Shown here: positions 1 to 9,063 of the stretch, piece by piece
Layout of the letters: each line of letters starts with the position of its first letter
How positions within the stretch are numbered: position 1 is the stretch's first letter
NCBI RefSeq assembly: GCF_001898805.1
Contig: NZ_MKVJ01000001.1
Location: 209,095-273,094, forward strand
Source of the DNA: Leifsonia sp. 71-9
GTDB taxonomy: Bacteria; Actinomycetota; Actinomycetes; Actinomycetales; Microbacteriaceae
Length of the DNA: 64,000 bases
Direction of reading: 5' to 3'
Program-made: the position numbers and the translations under genes
Notes under the pieces: generated by a model
Database searches by the model: none
Seen by the model: the letters and a program-made list of their open reading frames with translations, nothing else
What the model was told of the DNA's origin: nothing

Positions 1-1
1 C

Positions 2-421
2 GCCCTGGCCGACGACGTGGTCCAGGAGACCCTGCTGCGGGCGTGGCGGCGGCCGGCCGTGCTCGACCAGTCGCAGCACTCGGCGCGCGCGTGGCTGTTC
101 ACCGTCGCCCGCAATCTGGTGATCGACACCAAGCGCAGCGCGCACGACCAGCACGAGTTCGGGACGGACACGCTCCCCGAGGTGACCACGACCGCCAGCG
201 AGTCCGACGCGGTGCTCGACGCCTGGCTGGTGTCGGATGCGCTGGCCGAACTGTCGGACGAGCACCGCGCCGTGATCGTCCACGCGTACTACGGCGGCCG
301 CTCGATCGCGGAGATCTCACGCGAGCTGGAGGTGCCGGAGGGCACTGTGAAGTCCCGCCTCCACTACGGTCTGCGGGCCCTGCGGCTCGCTTTGCAGGAG
401 AAGGGAGTGACGGAGCGATGA
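2..421 (+). CDS. ECF-type RNA polymerase sigma factor (5' end cut by window)
   Basis: Alternative sigma factor of the extracytoplasmic-function group, which redirects RNA polymerase to a small set of promoters. The frame is open from base 2, so the start and region 2.1 lie outside the window; 139 residues are visible. Region 2 is represented by DDVVQETLLRAWRR and RAWLFTVARNLVIDTKR. Region 4 follows as LSDEHRAVIVHAYYGG with the helix-turn-helix EISRELEVPEGTVKSRL. The stop overlaps the start of the anti-sigma gene (ATGA, 418-421), so the two are translationally coupled. This pairing indicates a membrane-signal-responsive SigK/SigL-like system. The family is clear; the exact subgroup and signal are not. 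Confidence 0.93.
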   Translation, partial: ALADDVVQETLLRAWRRPAVLDQSQHSARAWLFTVARNLVIDTKRSAHDQHEFGTDTLPEVTTTASESDAVLDAWLVSDALAELSDEHRAVIVHAYYGGRSIAEISRELEVPEGTVKSRLHYGLRALRLALQEKGVTER

Positions 422-1122
422 CGACGCACGACGAGTTCGCCACCTGGGATGCGGCGTACGTCCTCGGCGCGCTGTCGCCGGCCGACCGGCGGGCCTACGA
501 GGAGCACCTGCGGGAGTGCGACCGGTGCACGGCCGCGGTCTCCGAGCTGGCGGGGATGCCCGGCCTGCTCGGGCTGCTGCCGCGCGAGGAGGGTCTGGCC
601 GCGCTGACCGGCCCCGCGCCCGTTCCCGAGCCCGCCGGCATCGGCGCGGAGGTGCTGCCACTCCTGGTGAAGCGCGCGCGCCGGCACCGCGTGCGCACCC
701 GCTGGCTGACCGCCGGGATCGCGGCCGCCGCCGCGGTGCTCCTGGTGGGCGTGCTCGCCCTCGTCCTTCCGCCGGCGCTCACCGGCTCGGCCCCGGAGGC
801 GAAGCCGATCGCCATGGAGCAGGTCGAGCCCAGCGCGCTCACCGCCGATCTGCGGCTGACCGCCGAGCCCTGGGGCACGCGCATCGACTCCCGGTGCAGC
901 TATGCACGGGTCGGCGGCGACGACGGCTCCCGCTCGTGGACCTATGCGATGGTCGTCACCGACCGCCAGGGGCACGAGACGCAGATCTCCACGTGGTCGG
1001 CGCAGGAGGGGACGACGGTGGTTCCGGTCGCGACGACGAGCATCGCGGTCGCCGATATCGCCTCCATCGACATCCGCTCGGCGGGAGATGGGACGGTGCT
1101 CCTGCGCAGCACCTTCGGCTGA
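418..1122 (+). CDS. Membrane anti-sigma factor with zinc-binding domain
   Basis: Holds the preceding sigma factor inactive at the membrane. The 234-residue product has an N-terminal anti-sigma domain with the zinc motif H30-x3-C34-x2-C37, a linker, one membrane segment at about residues 97-119, and an extracytoplasmic C-terminal part resembling the RskA class. The ATG at 418 overlaps the sigma stop by 4 bp, which fixes the start; longer readings of this frame run through the sigma gene and are artefacts. Release of the sigma factor by regulated proteolysis is expected from the family but not visible here. Cys97-type disulphide sensing cannot be judged. Confidence 0.9.
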   Translation: MTTHDEFATWDAAYVLGALSPADRRAYEEHLRECDRCTAAVSELAGMPGLLGLLPREEGLAALTGPAPVPEPAGIGAEVLPLLVKRARRHRVRTRWLTAGIAAAAAVLLVGVLALVLPPALTGSAPEAKPIAMEQVEPSALTADLRLTAEPWGTRIDSRCSYARVGGDDGSRSWTYAMVVTDRQGHETQISTWSAQEGTTVVPVATTSIAVADIASIDIRSAGDGTVLLRSTFG

Positions 1123-1142
1123 CGCGGGGAGCCCGGAACGCC

Positions 1143-2021
1143 TCAGTCGCGCTCGTCGGCCGGGACGCGGACCATCGCCTCCTGGGCGACGCTCGCGACC
1201 AGCCGGCCGTCGCGGCTGTAGATGCGGCCCTGGGCCAGGCCGCGGCCGCCGCTCGCGCTGGGCGACTCCTGCGTGTAGAGCAGCCACTCGTCCACGCGGG
1301 CGGGGCGGTGCCACCACATCGCGTGGTCGAGGCTTGCGGCCTTGAGGCCCGGGTTCGCCCAGGCGACGCCGTGGCGGCGCATGATCGACTCCATGATCGT
1401 GTAGTCGCTCGCGTAGGCGAGGGCGGCACGGTGCAGGGCGGGGTCGTCCGGGAGCTCGCCGATGGCGCGGAACCAGACCGCCTGGTGGGCGACGTGGTCG
1501 CCCTCGACGCTCAGATACACGGGAGAGGTGACGTGGCGCATGTCGAACGGCCGCTGGCTCGCCCAGTACTGCGCGACGGGATGCCGCACGTCCTCCAGGC
1601 TGTCCGCCGACGACGGCAGCGACTCGGGCTCCGGCAGGCCCTCCGGCATCGTGACCTGGTGCTCGAGCCCCTCGTCCTCGTCCTGGAACGAAGCGATCAT
1701 CGACAGGATCGGGAGGCCGTTCTGGTACGCCTGGGTGCGCCGCGTCGAGAACGACCGGCCGTCGTGGATGCGGTCGACCGAGAACGTGATCGGCAGGTTC
1801 ACGTCGCCGGGGCGCAGGAAGTAGCCGTGCATCGAGTGGATGCCGCGGTCCTCCGAGACCGTGCGGGTCGCCGCGACGATCGACTGCGCGAGCACCTGGC
1901 CGCCGAACACGCGGCCCAGCGGCATCCACTGGGAGGGCCCGGTGAAGATGTCCTCACTGGTGCGCGCACCGGTGTCGGTGAGATCGAGGGCGGTCAGAAG
2001 GGATGCCAATGGCTCGCTCAC
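1143..2021 (-). CDS. tesB: Acyl-CoA thioesterase II
   Basis: Hydrolyses acyl-CoA to free fatty acid and CoA in the cytoplasm. The 292-residue protein has the usual TesB length and the two hot-dog halves, with typical segments GRVFGGQVLAQS near residue 37 and LDHAMWWHRP in the second half. The chosen start is GTG at 2021, preceded by CGGAGA at a suitable distance; an in-frame extension upstream overlaps the divergent gene and is not supported. It is divergently arranged with the gene at 2061 across a 39-bp gap, so the promoters must overlap. There is no evidence of an operon with the downstream anti-sigma gene, which converges on it. Confidence 0.93.
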   Translation of the reverse strand: MSEPLASLLTALDLTDTGARTSEDIFTGPSQWMPLGRVFGGQVLAQSIVAATRTVSEDRGIHSMHGYFLRPGDVNLPITFSVDRIHDGRSFSTRRTQAYQNGLPILSMIASFQDEDEGLEHQVTMPEGLPEPESLPSSADSLEDVRHPVAQYWASQRPFDMRHVTSPVYLSVEGDHVAHQAVWFRAIGELPDDPALHRAALAYASDYTIMESIMRRHGVAWANPGLKAASLDHAMWWHRPARVDEWLLYTQESPSASGGRGLAQGRIYSRDGRLVASVAQEAMVRVPADERD

Positions 2022-2039
2022 AGTGTCTCCGTCCGATGT

Positions 2040-2055
2040 CTCTAGTAGTTTAGAG
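2040..2055. promoter_or_regulatory. Small palindrome in divergent promoter gap
   Basis: CTCTA-N6-TAGAG lies in the 39-bp gap between divergent tesB and the gene at 2061. The gap is too short for independent promoters, so a shared control site is plausible. TAGTTT (2046-2051) could serve as the -10 for the plus-strand gene. The arms are only 5 bp, so chance cannot be excluded. Confidence 0.3.
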
Positions 2056-2060
2056 GTCCG

Positions 2061-2747
2061 ATGAACCAGTCGTTTTCCCTCGTTGACAGCCTCGCCGTCG
2101 CCGACCTCCAGACCTACCTGTCTCGAGCGGCCCGTGTGGAGGAGGGCTCCGTGCGCCTGATCGCAGGATCGGGCGTGCTGGCGGTCTACACCGCCATCCT
2201 CTATCAGAGGGGGTTGCTCGATCAGACCCCCACCGTGCTGGGCCTGCGGACGTTCGCGACGGACGACGAGGTGGCCTTCGACGCGGTCGTCCCGATTCGT
2301 TCGCTGCTCGACCGCCTCGCGCGCGTCCGGGAGGCCGCCGAGGCCGACGACGCGCCCGCGGGCCCCGTGGGGGTGCGGCTGCCGCTCGAGGTGTCCACGG
2401 TCACCTGGGCGGGCATCTCGCCGCCCCGGGGCGGCTGGCGCCCGGTGGGGGAGACGACGTACGAGCTGATGGAGGCGACCGCCCGCGCCGGCATCGCCGA
2501 GATCGCGGACGCCCTGCCGGAGGGCACCGGCGAACAGCTCGTCCAACGCGTGCGCGCCGAGGTGTGGGGCCGCCCGATCGACGGGCTCGAGTACGTCCCG
2601 GCCGGCGCCGCGTTCGCCGCGGAGAGCCTGGGCTTCCTCGACCCGGAGGAGCCGGTGACCGTGCTGGAGACCGGCACGTGGACGCGCCTGACGACCCAGC
2701 GCGGCCACACCCTCATCAAGCGCCAGGCCTGGTCGCTCCGGATGTGA
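2061..2747 (+). CDS. Conserved hypothetical protein
   Basis: A 228-residue soluble-looking protein that I do not recognise. It has no membrane segment, signal peptide or cysteine cluster. The N-terminal third (residues 1-60) contains a hydrophobic stretch GSGVLAVYTAILYQRG; the centre is acidic and proline-rich, and the end is basic (RGHTLIKRQAW). Codon use matches the neighbours, so it looks like a resident gene. The ATG at 2061 has a weak AGAGG 4 nt upstream. It is divergent from tesB and converges with the FAD dehydrogenase. It is probably a lineage-restricted actinobacterial family of unknown role. Confidence 0.75.
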   Translation: MNQSFSLVDSLAVADLQTYLSRAARVEEGSVRLIAGSGVLAVYTAILYQRGLLDQTPTVLGLRTFATDDEVAFDAVVPIRSLLDRLARVREAAEADDAPAGPVGVRLPLEVSTVTWAGISPPRGGWRPVGETTYELMEATARAGIAEIADALPEGTGEQLVQRVRAEVWGRPIDGLEYVPAGAAFAAESLGFLDPEEPVTVLETGTWTRLTTQRGHTLIKRQAWSLRM

Positions 2748-2772
2748 CCCCGTCGGCGGGAGCGGTGCGGCC

Positions 2773-4440
2773 TCAGACGGCCCGCGCCGCGGCCCGCCCT
2801 GCCGTGCGCCCGGAGAACAGGCACCCGCCGAGGAACGTGCCCTCCAGCGCCCGGTAGCCGTGCACCCCGCCGCCGCCGAACCCGCTTGCCTCGCCTGCCG
2901 CGTAGAGGCCCGGGATCGGCTCGCCGTCGGCGCCGAGGACGCGGGCGTCGAGATCCGTCTCGATGCCGCCGAGGCTCTTGCGGGTGAGGATGTGCAGCTT
3001 CACGGCGATGAGCGGACCGGCCTTCGGGTCCATCAGCTTGTGCGGGCTCGCCACGCGGATGAGCTTGTCACCGCGATAGGCGCGCGCGCCGCGGATGGCC
3101 GCGAGCTGCAAGTCCTTGCCGAAGTCGTTGTCCAGCTCGCGGTCCCGCTCTCGCACATGCCGGGTGACCAGGTCGGTGTCGAGCGGCACCTCGCTGAGCC
3201 GCTGCATCCCGGCGAGCAGCTCGTCGAGCGTGTCCGCCACGATGAAGTCGGCGCCCTTCTCCTTGAACGCCTCGACCGGGCCGGGTGCGCCCGGAGCGAC
3301 GCGCTTGGCGAGCAGCCGCACGTCCTTGCCGGTGAGGTCGGGGTTCTGCTCGCTGCCGGAGAGCGCGAACTCCTTCTCGATGATCTTCTGGGTGAGGATG
3401 AACCAGCTGTAGTCGGAGCCGATCCGGCGCAGGTGCTCGAGCGTCCCCAGGGTGTCGAACCCGGGGAACAGCGGTGCGGGCAGGCGTTCGCCGCGGGCGT
3501 CGAGCCAGAGCGACGACGGGCCGGGGAGGATGCGGATGCCGTGCCGCTCCCAGACCGGGTCCCAGTTCTGGATGCCCTCCGTGTAGTGCCACATCCGGTC
3601 GCCGTTGATCAGGTGGGCCCCGGCCTTCTCGGCGATGCCGAGCATCCGGCCGTCCACGTGCGCGGGCACACCCGAGAGCATGACGTCGGGCGGCGTCCCG
3701 AGACGCTCGGGCCACGCTGCGCGGACGAGGTCGTGGTTGCCGCCGATACCGCCGCTGCTCACGATCACCGCCGGCGCGCGCAGCTCGAAGTCGCCGGTCA
3801 CCTCCCGATTGCTCGCGGCTCCGCGGGCCGCGGTGTCGGGTGCCAGGATCGCGCCGCGCACCCCGGTGACCCGGCCGTCCTCGACGATGAGCTCGTCGAC
3901 GCGGTGCCGGTGCAGGATGCGCGCACGGCCGGCCGCGACGCCCGCCTGGACCCGCGCGATGAACGGCGCGACCACGCCGGGGCCGGTGCCCCAGGTGATG
4001 TGGAACCGGGGGACGGAGTTGCCGTGACCGCCGGCCGAGCCGCTGCCGCGCTCCGCCCAGCCGACGACCGGGAAGAAGCGCACGCCCTTCTCGTGCAGCC
4101 AGGCGCGCTTCTCACCGGCTGCGAACTGGAGGTAGGCCTCGGCCCAGCGGCGCGGCCAGTGGTCCTCCTCGCGGTCGAACCCGGCGGAGCCGAACCAGTC
4201 CTGCCGGGCGAGGGCGAGCGAGTCGTGCACGCCCATGCGGCGCTGCTCGGGTGAGTCGACGAGGAACAGACCGCCGAACGACCACCACGCCTGACCGCCC
4301 AGAGAGGCGGCCGGCTCCTGCTCGACGATGGTCACGCGCCGGCCGGCGTCGAGCAGCTCGGAGGCGGCGACGAGACCGGCGAGGCCGGCTCCGACCACGA
4401 GGGCGTCCGGGGCGGCGTGCTTGTCGGATTCAGACGGCAT
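2773..4440 (-). CDS. FAD-binding dehydrogenase (KstD/fumarate reductase-like)
   Basis: Flavoprotein oxidoreductase of the FAD-binding-2 family, related to 3-ketosteroid dehydrogenases and fumarate reductase flavoproteins. The 555-residue length is usual for this subgroup. The dinucleotide-binding motif VVGAGLAGLVAASELL begins near residue 15, followed by LGGQAWWSFGGLF. The C-terminal FAD-contact segment contains GLYAAGEASGFGGGGVHG. Substrate is unknown; no ketosteroid genes are nearby. It is the third gene of a probable unit mscS-trHbO-this gene, with a 33-bp gap from the globin stop. The start ATG at 4440 follows GAAGGAGA. Confidence 0.88.
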   Translation of the reverse strand: MPSESDKHAAPDALVVGAGLAGLVAASELLDAGRRVTIVEQEPAASLGGQAWWSFGGLFLVDSPEQRRMGVHDSLALARQDWFGSAGFDREEDHWPRRWAEAYLQFAAGEKRAWLHEKGVRFFPVVGWAERGSGSAGGHGNSVPRFHITWGTGPGVVAPFIARVQAGVAAGRARILHRHRVDELIVEDGRVTGVRGAILAPDTAARGAASNREVTGDFELRAPAVIVSSGGIGGNHDLVRAAWPERLGTPPDVMLSGVPAHVDGRMLGIAEKAGAHLINGDRMWHYTEGIQNWDPVWERHGIRILPGPSSLWLDARGERLPAPLFPGFDTLGTLEHLRRIGSDYSWFILTQKIIEKEFALSGSEQNPDLTGKDVRLLAKRVAPGAPGPVEAFKEKGADFIVADTLDELLAGMQRLSEVPLDTDLVTRHVRERDRELDNDFGKDLQLAAIRGARAYRGDKLIRVASPHKLMDPKAGPLIAVKLHILTRKSLGGIETDLDARVLGADGEPIPGLYAAGEASGFGGGGVHGYRALEGTFLGGCLFSGRTAGRAAARAV

Positions 4441-4473
4441 GGCGTGTCTCCTTCGGCACGTCGGGCTCGAGGG

Positions 4474-4881
4474 CTACTCCTCGAATGTGTTGACCATAGC
4501 GAACGCGGCGCGCTCCAGGTAGCTCCAGAGCGTCTCCTCCTGCAGCGGAGGCAGGCCGAGCTCGTCCACGGCCGCGCGCATGTGCGCCAGCCAGCGGTCG
4601 CGGGCGTCGGGGTTGACCTTGAACGGCATGTGCCGCATCCGGAGACGCGGGTGGCCGCGCTCGGCGCTGTAGGTGCCCGGTCCGCCCCAGTACTGCTCCA
4701 GGAAGAGCGTGAGGCGCTCGGCGGCGGGGCCGAGGTCCTCCTCCGGGTACATCGGCTTGAGGACCGGGTCGGCGGCGACCCCGCGGTAGAACGCGTCCAC
4801 GAGCCGGCGGAAGGTGTCGTGGCCGCCGACCTGCTCGAAGAAGGACGGCCCGGACGGCGGGCCGACGGGGATGGTGGTCAT
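4474..4881 (-). CDS. glbO: Group II truncated haemoglobin (trHbO)
   Basis: A small haem protein that binds O2 and may act in NO or peroxide detoxification or O2 supply at the membrane. The 135 residues align closely to mycobacterial trHbO. Tyr32 occupies B10, Tyr45 in MYPEEDL is CD1, His84 in RLRMRH is the proximal ligand, and Trp97 is G8. The run LEQYWGGPGTYS is characteristic. The ATG at 4881 is one base past the mscS stop, so the pair is translationally linked. The extra nine or so N-terminal residues compared with mycobacterial proteins are Pro-rich. Confidence 0.95.
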   Translation of the reverse strand: MTTIPVGPPSGPSFFEQVGGHDTFRRLVDAFYRGVAADPVLKPMYPEEDLGPAAERLTLFLEQYWGGPGTYSAERGHPRLRMRHMPFKVNPDARDRWLAHMRAAVDELGLPPLQEETLWSYLERAAFAMVNTFEE

Positions 4882-4882
4882 G

Positions 4883-6160
4883 TCACTCCGCGGGAGGCTC
4901 GGTCGGGGGCGTGGGGGAGGTGCGCGGCTTCGGCGACGTGGGAGGCGCGCCGCCGGCGGGCTTGTCGGTGGCCGGCTTGTCGGTGACCGGTTTGTCAGCA
5001 CCGGTCTTCTCGGCGGCGGGCTTGGCCGTCGGCCCGGTCTTCGGGGCGGGAGCCGCCTTCTCCGCGCTCGGCTGCTTCGGGGTGCGAGGCAGGGTCGCCG
5101 CGGACGCTCCCGGCGTGATGCGGATGGCGTTGGGGTTCACGGCGGCGCGCTTGGCGGCGGCGCGCGCCTTGCGGCCGGTGAGCGGCTTCTCCGGCACGGC
5201 CTGCACCGGGCGGGTGCGCGGCGGCTTCGCGCCGCTCACGCTGCCGGCGCTGTCGAACCCGCTCAGCACCACGGCGGAGAGCGACGGCAGCTTGACGCCC
5301 ATCTCGTCCAGCGCCTGCTTGAGCTGGATGCGCAGCTCGCGCGACACGTCGTCCTTCGCGGTCGTGCGTGTCTTCAGCACGATGCGGATGACCATGGCGT
5401 CGGCCGAGATCGACTCCAGCCCCCAGAGCTCGGGCTTCTCGAGCACGCGCGAGCGCCACTTCGGGTTGGTCGCCAGCGCCGTGGCGGTGGCGAGCATCTT
5501 CTCCTGCACGGCCTCGATGTCGGTGTCGTAGGGCACGGCGAGGTCGATGATGACCCGCGACCATCCCTGCGACATGTTGCCCACCCGCACGATCTCGCCG
5601 TTGCGGACGAACCAGAGCGTGCCGTTGACATCCCGCACCTGGGTGATGCGGATGCCGACCGCCTCCACGACGCCGGTCGCGGAGCCCAGGTCGACGACGT
5701 CGCCGACGCCGAGCTGGTCCTCCATCACCATGAAGAGCCCGTTGAGCACGTCCTTGACGATGTTCTGCGCGCCGAAACCGAGGCCGGCACCGATCGCGGC
5801 CGTCAGCAGGGCGAACGAACCCAGCGCGTCCTTCGCAAAGATGTTCAGGACGAGGATGATCGCGATGATGCCGATCGTCACGTTCACGATGTTGCTGAGC
5901 ACGGAGCCGAGGGTGCGCGTGCGCTGCACCACCCGGACCGCGGCGAGCGGGGAGGCCACGAGCGCCTGCGTGTCGGTGACGCTCTGCCCCTTCTTCACCC
6001 CGCTGACGATCTGCTTCACCACGCGACGGATCAGCACGCGCAGCAGCCAGCTGAGCAGGAACGCGCCCACCACGATCAGGGCGGCGTTCAGGAGGTTCCA
6101 CCCGGCGGCGACGGCCCAGGCTCCGAGGTCGGTCCAGAAAGTGCTCTTCATGATTCCCAT
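4883..6160 (-). CDS. Mechanosensitive channel, MscS family
   Basis: Membrane channel that opens on tension to release solutes during hypo-osmotic shock. In the 425 residues, hydrophobic segments near 12-35, 75-105 and 108-135 are followed by the pore-lining helix and beta domain, seen as AAIGAGLGFGAQNIVKDVL and GDVVDLG. The last ~120 residues are a long Lys/Pro/Ala-rich cytoplasmic tail with repeats of TDKPA. ATG at 6160 is preceded by TAGGCT 9 nt away; a second ATG at 6151 with GGGAA upstream is an alternative start. It is the first gene of a compact unit with glbO. Confidence 0.9.
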   Translation of the reverse strand: MGIMKSTFWTDLGAWAVAAGWNLLNAALIVVGAFLLSWLLRVLIRRVVKQIVSGVKKGQSVTDTQALVASPLAAVRVVQRTRTLGSVLSNIVNVTIGIIAIILVLNIFAKDALGSFALLTAAIGAGLGFGAQNIVKDVLNGLFMVMEDQLGVGDVVDLGSATGVVEAVGIRITQVRDVNGTLWFVRNGEIVRVGNMSQGWSRVIIDLAVPYDTDIEAVQEKMLATATALATNPKWRSRVLEKPELWGLESISADAMVIRIVLKTRTTAKDDVSRELRIQLKQALDEMGVKLPSLSAVVLSGFDSAGSVSGAKPPRTRPVQAVPEKPLTGRKARAAAKRAAVNPNAIRITPGASAATLPRTPKQPSAEKAAPAPKTGPTAKPAAEKTGADKPVTDKPATDKPAGGAPPTSPKPRTSPTPPTEPPAE

Positions 6161-6215
6161 ACGCGTCCGAGCCTAGCGAGGGCCGCCTTGGCGCGGGCTG
6201 GATCCGGGAGCCGTG

Positions 6216-6893
6216 TCAGCGATCGATGAGCCCGTTGTCGTAGGCGAAGATCACGGCGTGCACGCGGTCGCGCAGGTGCAGCTTCGAGAGCACCCGGCCG
6301 ACGTGCGTCTTCACGGTGGACTCGGTCAGGAAGAACTTCGCCCCGATCTCGCCGTTGGTCAGGCCGTCGGCCATCGCGAGCAGGATCTCGCGCTCGCGCG
6401 GGGTGAGCGCGGCCGCGGCGTCGTCCGCGTCGGCCACGGGAGCCGCGCCCTCCGGCAGGCGGTCGGCGAACAGCTCGAGCATCGAGCGGGTCACCCGGCC
6501 GGTCACGGCGGCGTCGCCTGCAGCGACGGCGCGGATCGCCGCGATCAGGTCGTCCGGGCGGGCGTCCTTGAGCAGGAAGCCGCTCGCGCCGGCACGGAGC
6601 CCGCCGAACGCGTACTCGTCGAGGTCGAAGGTGGTGAGGATGATGATCCGCGCGTCGGGGTTGGCCGCGACGATGCGGCGGGTCGCCTCGATGCCGTCCA
6701 TGGACGGCATCCGCACGTCCATCAGGATGACGTCGGGTCGCGCCTCCACCGCGAGCCGGACGGCCTCCGTCCCGTCGGCCGCCTCGCCGACGACGTGGAA
6801 GTCGGGCTCGGCCTCCAGGACCATCCGGAAGCCGAGCCGGACGAGCGACTGGTCGTCGACCAGCAGGATGCGCAGGGGAGTGGGATCGATCAT
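6216..6893 (-). CDS. NarL/FixJ-type response regulator
   Basis: DNA-binding response regulator, 225 residues. The receiver domain has acidic residues D13 and D14 and the phospho-acceptor D59 (ILMDVRMP). The LuxR-type helix-turn-helix at about 155-220 begins LTPREREILLAMADGLTN. Its start overlaps the histidine kinase stop by 4 bp (6890-6893), so it is the last gene of an ABC ATPase-permease-kinase-regulator unit. By analogy with such clusters it probably controls the transporter genes in response to an antimicrobial or envelope signal. Confidence 0.95.
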   Translation of the reverse strand: MIDPTPLRILLVDDQSLVRLGFRMVLEAEPDFHVVGEAADGTEAVRLAVEARPDVILMDVRMPSMDGIEATRRIVAANPDARIIILTTFDLDEYAFGGLRAGASGFLLKDARPDDLIAAIRAVAAGDAAVTGRVTRSMLELFADRLPEGAAPVADADDAAAALTPREREILLAMADGLTNGEIGAKFFLTESTVKTHVGRVLSKLHLRDRVHAVIFAYDNGLIDR

Positions 6894-8227
6894 GGCGTCT
6901 CCTCGGTGGTGGTGTCGGTCGTGTCCGCGGGGTCCGGGTCGGCCGGGAGGGATGGCGGAGGGGATGCGGCGGGGCCGCCGGTCGGTCGCACGGCGTCGAA
7001 CTCGGCGTGGAGCCGCCAGCCGACGGGAGCGCGCGGACCGGCGTCCAGCGTCCCGCCGTAGAGGGCGACGCGCTCGCGCAGCCCGAGGAGGCCGCGTCCG
7101 GAACCGACGGCCGGCTGCTCGTGCACGGCCGCATCGTCCTCGACGGTGATCGCGATGCGATCCGGCCGGTACTGGATGACGACCTCGACGACGTTCGCGA
7201 GGCGCCCGTACCGGAGGGCGTTGGTGAGTCCCTCCTGCACGACGCGGAACACGGTCAGCTGCTGCCCGACGTCGGTCGGCGGCTCCCCGGTGATCGTGAC
7301 CCGCACGGCCATGCCGGCCGCGCGGAAGCGCTCGACCAGCTCGCTGAGCTCGCCGACCCCGGGCTGCGGCTGGTGCTCGGCGGTCTCCTCCTCGTCCGCA
7401 CGCAGTACGCCGAGCAGGCGGCGCATGTCGCCGAGCGCGGAGCGGCCGGTCTCCGCGACCATGCGCATCGTCTCGGCGGAACGCTCCGGCGCGGTCTCGG
7501 CGAGGCGAGCCGACCCCTCCGACAGCGTGATCATCACGGTGAGGCTGTGGGAGACGATGTCGTGCATCTCGCGGGCGATGCGGCTGCGCTCGGCGGCGGC
7601 CGCGATGACCGCCTGCTGGTCGCGCTCGCGGGCCAGCTGGCGAGCGCGGTCGATGAGCGCGGCCAGGTAGCGACGCCGCCCGCCGATGTTGTTGCCCATC
7701 AGCACCGCGACGAGCGAGAACGAGAGCACCGTGAACGAGGAGGCCGTGGGGTCCGTGTGGTCGGAGCCGTAGAACCCGGCGTGCTCGAGCAGCGCCAGCA
7801 CCCACTGGGAGGCGGCGGTCGCGACCGCGGTGATCGCGAACCCGATCCACGCCGACCGGGTCGAGCGGTAGACCGCGAGGGCGTAGAGCGCGAAGAGCAG
7901 CGGGATGAAGTCGACGGTCTCGCCGATGACCGTGCTGCCCACCAGGGCGACGGTGGCGACCGCGAAGACGATCCGCGGCCGGTAGCGGCGGAAGTAGAGC
8001 GAGGCGCCGGCGAGCACGACGAGCACGATCGCCAGCGCGGCGCCGACCGACGGGGTCGTGATCTGCGTGACGACGGTGAGCAGGATCGACGGGACGAAGT
8101 AGACGGTGACGACGGCCGTGTCGAGCAGCAGCGGGTGCGCGGCCAGGAAACGCCGGATGACCCCGGGCGGCCTGGGGAGTTCCAGGCCGGCCGGGGCCGA
8201 TTCCGTTGCGGGGAGGGGCTGGGTCAT
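6890..8227 (-). CDS. Sensor histidine kinase (HisKA_3 type)
   Basis: Membrane sensor kinase of the LiaS/DesK class, 445 residues. About four to six hydrophobic segments lie between residues 30 and 180 with almost no extracytoplasmic domain, as in intramembrane-sensing kinases. The phosphorylated His is H222 in RIAREMHDIVSHS. The ATPase domain has VVQEGLTNALRYG (N box) and GSGRGLLGLRERV (G box). A Pro/Asp/Thr-rich tail follows. Both ends overlap neighbours by 4 bp. It is the partner of the response regulator just downstream. Confidence 0.95.
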   Translation of the reverse strand: MTQPLPATESAPAGLELPRPPGVIRRFLAAHPLLLDTAVVTVYFVPSILLTVVTQITTPSVGAALAIVLVVLAGASLYFRRYRPRIVFAVATVALVGSTVIGETVDFIPLLFALYALAVYRSTRSAWIGFAITAVATAASQWVLALLEHAGFYGSDHTDPTASSFTVLSFSLVAVLMGNNIGGRRRYLAALIDRARQLARERDQQAVIAAAAERSRIAREMHDIVSHSLTVMITLSEGSARLAETAPERSAETMRMVAETGRSALGDMRRLLGVLRADEEETAEHQPQPGVGELSELVERFRAAGMAVRVTITGEPPTDVGQQLTVFRVVQEGLTNALRYGRLANVVEVVIQYRPDRIAITVEDDAAVHEQPAVGSGRGLLGLRERVALYGGTLDAGPRAPVGWRLHAEFDAVRPTGGPAASPPPSLPADPDPADTTDTTTEETP

Positions 8228-9063
8228 GCGTCCCGACGCTGCAGCAGGATCGCGCCGCCGACGAACGACACGGCGGTCCAGACCACGACGGTGAGCACGT
8301 TCTGCCACGGCTCGAAGGTGCCGTTCTCGAGGCCCGACATGCCCTGACCGGCGTTGCCGATGAGGTAGTGCGTCGTGTCGCGGATCCACTCCGCCGTGGG
8401 CAGGAGCGACTGCACGATGCCCGCGACGATCGGCAGCAGGAAGAGCACGCCGAGGGCGGCGGCGATCCCGCCCGCGCTCGCCTTGACGATCGTCCCGAGG
8501 CCGAGCGCGAACACCGCGACCAGCCCGAGGTAGGCCGCCGAGCCGAGGATGGCCCAGACCGTGTGGTCCGAGATCAGGTCGCCCGTGTAGCCCTTGCCCG
8601 TCATGAGCGGGACGGCGATCGCCCAGGAGGCAGCGAAGCTGACCAGGCCGACGACGAACGCGGTGAGGAAGAGCACGATGGCCTTCGCCGCCAGGACGGG
8701 GAACCGGCGGGGGACCGCGGCGAAGGACGATCGGATCATGCCGGTGGAGAACTCGCCGCTGATCACCAGCACGCCGAGGACGGCGACGACCAGCTGGGCG
8801 AACGTGAGACCGGCGGTGGCCGTGCTCGTCACGAGCTGCGAGAGCTGGTCCTTCGGCACCCGCTCGCCGAGCGTCGACGCCTCGGGCACGAACGCGGCGA
8901 GCAGGGTCGCGAAGCCCACGACCAGGACGACGACGCTGGCGAGCGTCCAGAAGGTGGAGCGGAGCGTGCGCAGCTTGATCCATTCGGACCGGACGACGCG
9001 CGGGAAGGTGAGGCGGCCGAGCGCGGAGTGCTCGTGCGGGCGGATGGGGGCTGTCGTGGTCAC
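8224..9063 (-). CDS. ABC-2 type transporter permease
   Basis: Membrane half of an ABC exporter, 279 residues with about six membrane segments. The opening VVRSEWIKLRTLRSTFW is typical of ABC-2 permeases linked to two-component systems. GTG at 9063 is the start because it overlaps the ATPase stop (9060-9063); the frame continues upstream only as an artefact. It is expected to pair with the ATPase at 9060 and to export a lipid, peptide or antibiotic. The substrate is unknown. Confidence 0.92.
   Translation of the reverse strand: MTTTAPIRPHEHSALGRLTFPRVVRSEWIKLRTLRSTFWTLASVVVLVVGFATLLAAFVPEASTLGERVPKDQLSQLVTSTATAGLTFAQLVVAVLGVLVISGEFSTGMIRSSFAAVPRRFPVLAAKAIVLFLTAFVVGLVSFAASWAIAVPLMTGKGYTGDLISDHTVWAILGSAAYLGLVAVFALGLGTIVKASAGGIAAALGVLFLLPIVAGIVQSLLPTAEWIRDTTHYLIGNAGQGMSGLENGTFEPWQNVLTVVVWTAVSFVGGAILLQRRDA

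Noticed and set aside
43-1122. Long frame spanning the sigma and anti-sigma genes
   Set aside because: It runs in another frame over the sigma gene; the anti-sigma starts at 418 with a coupled ATG.
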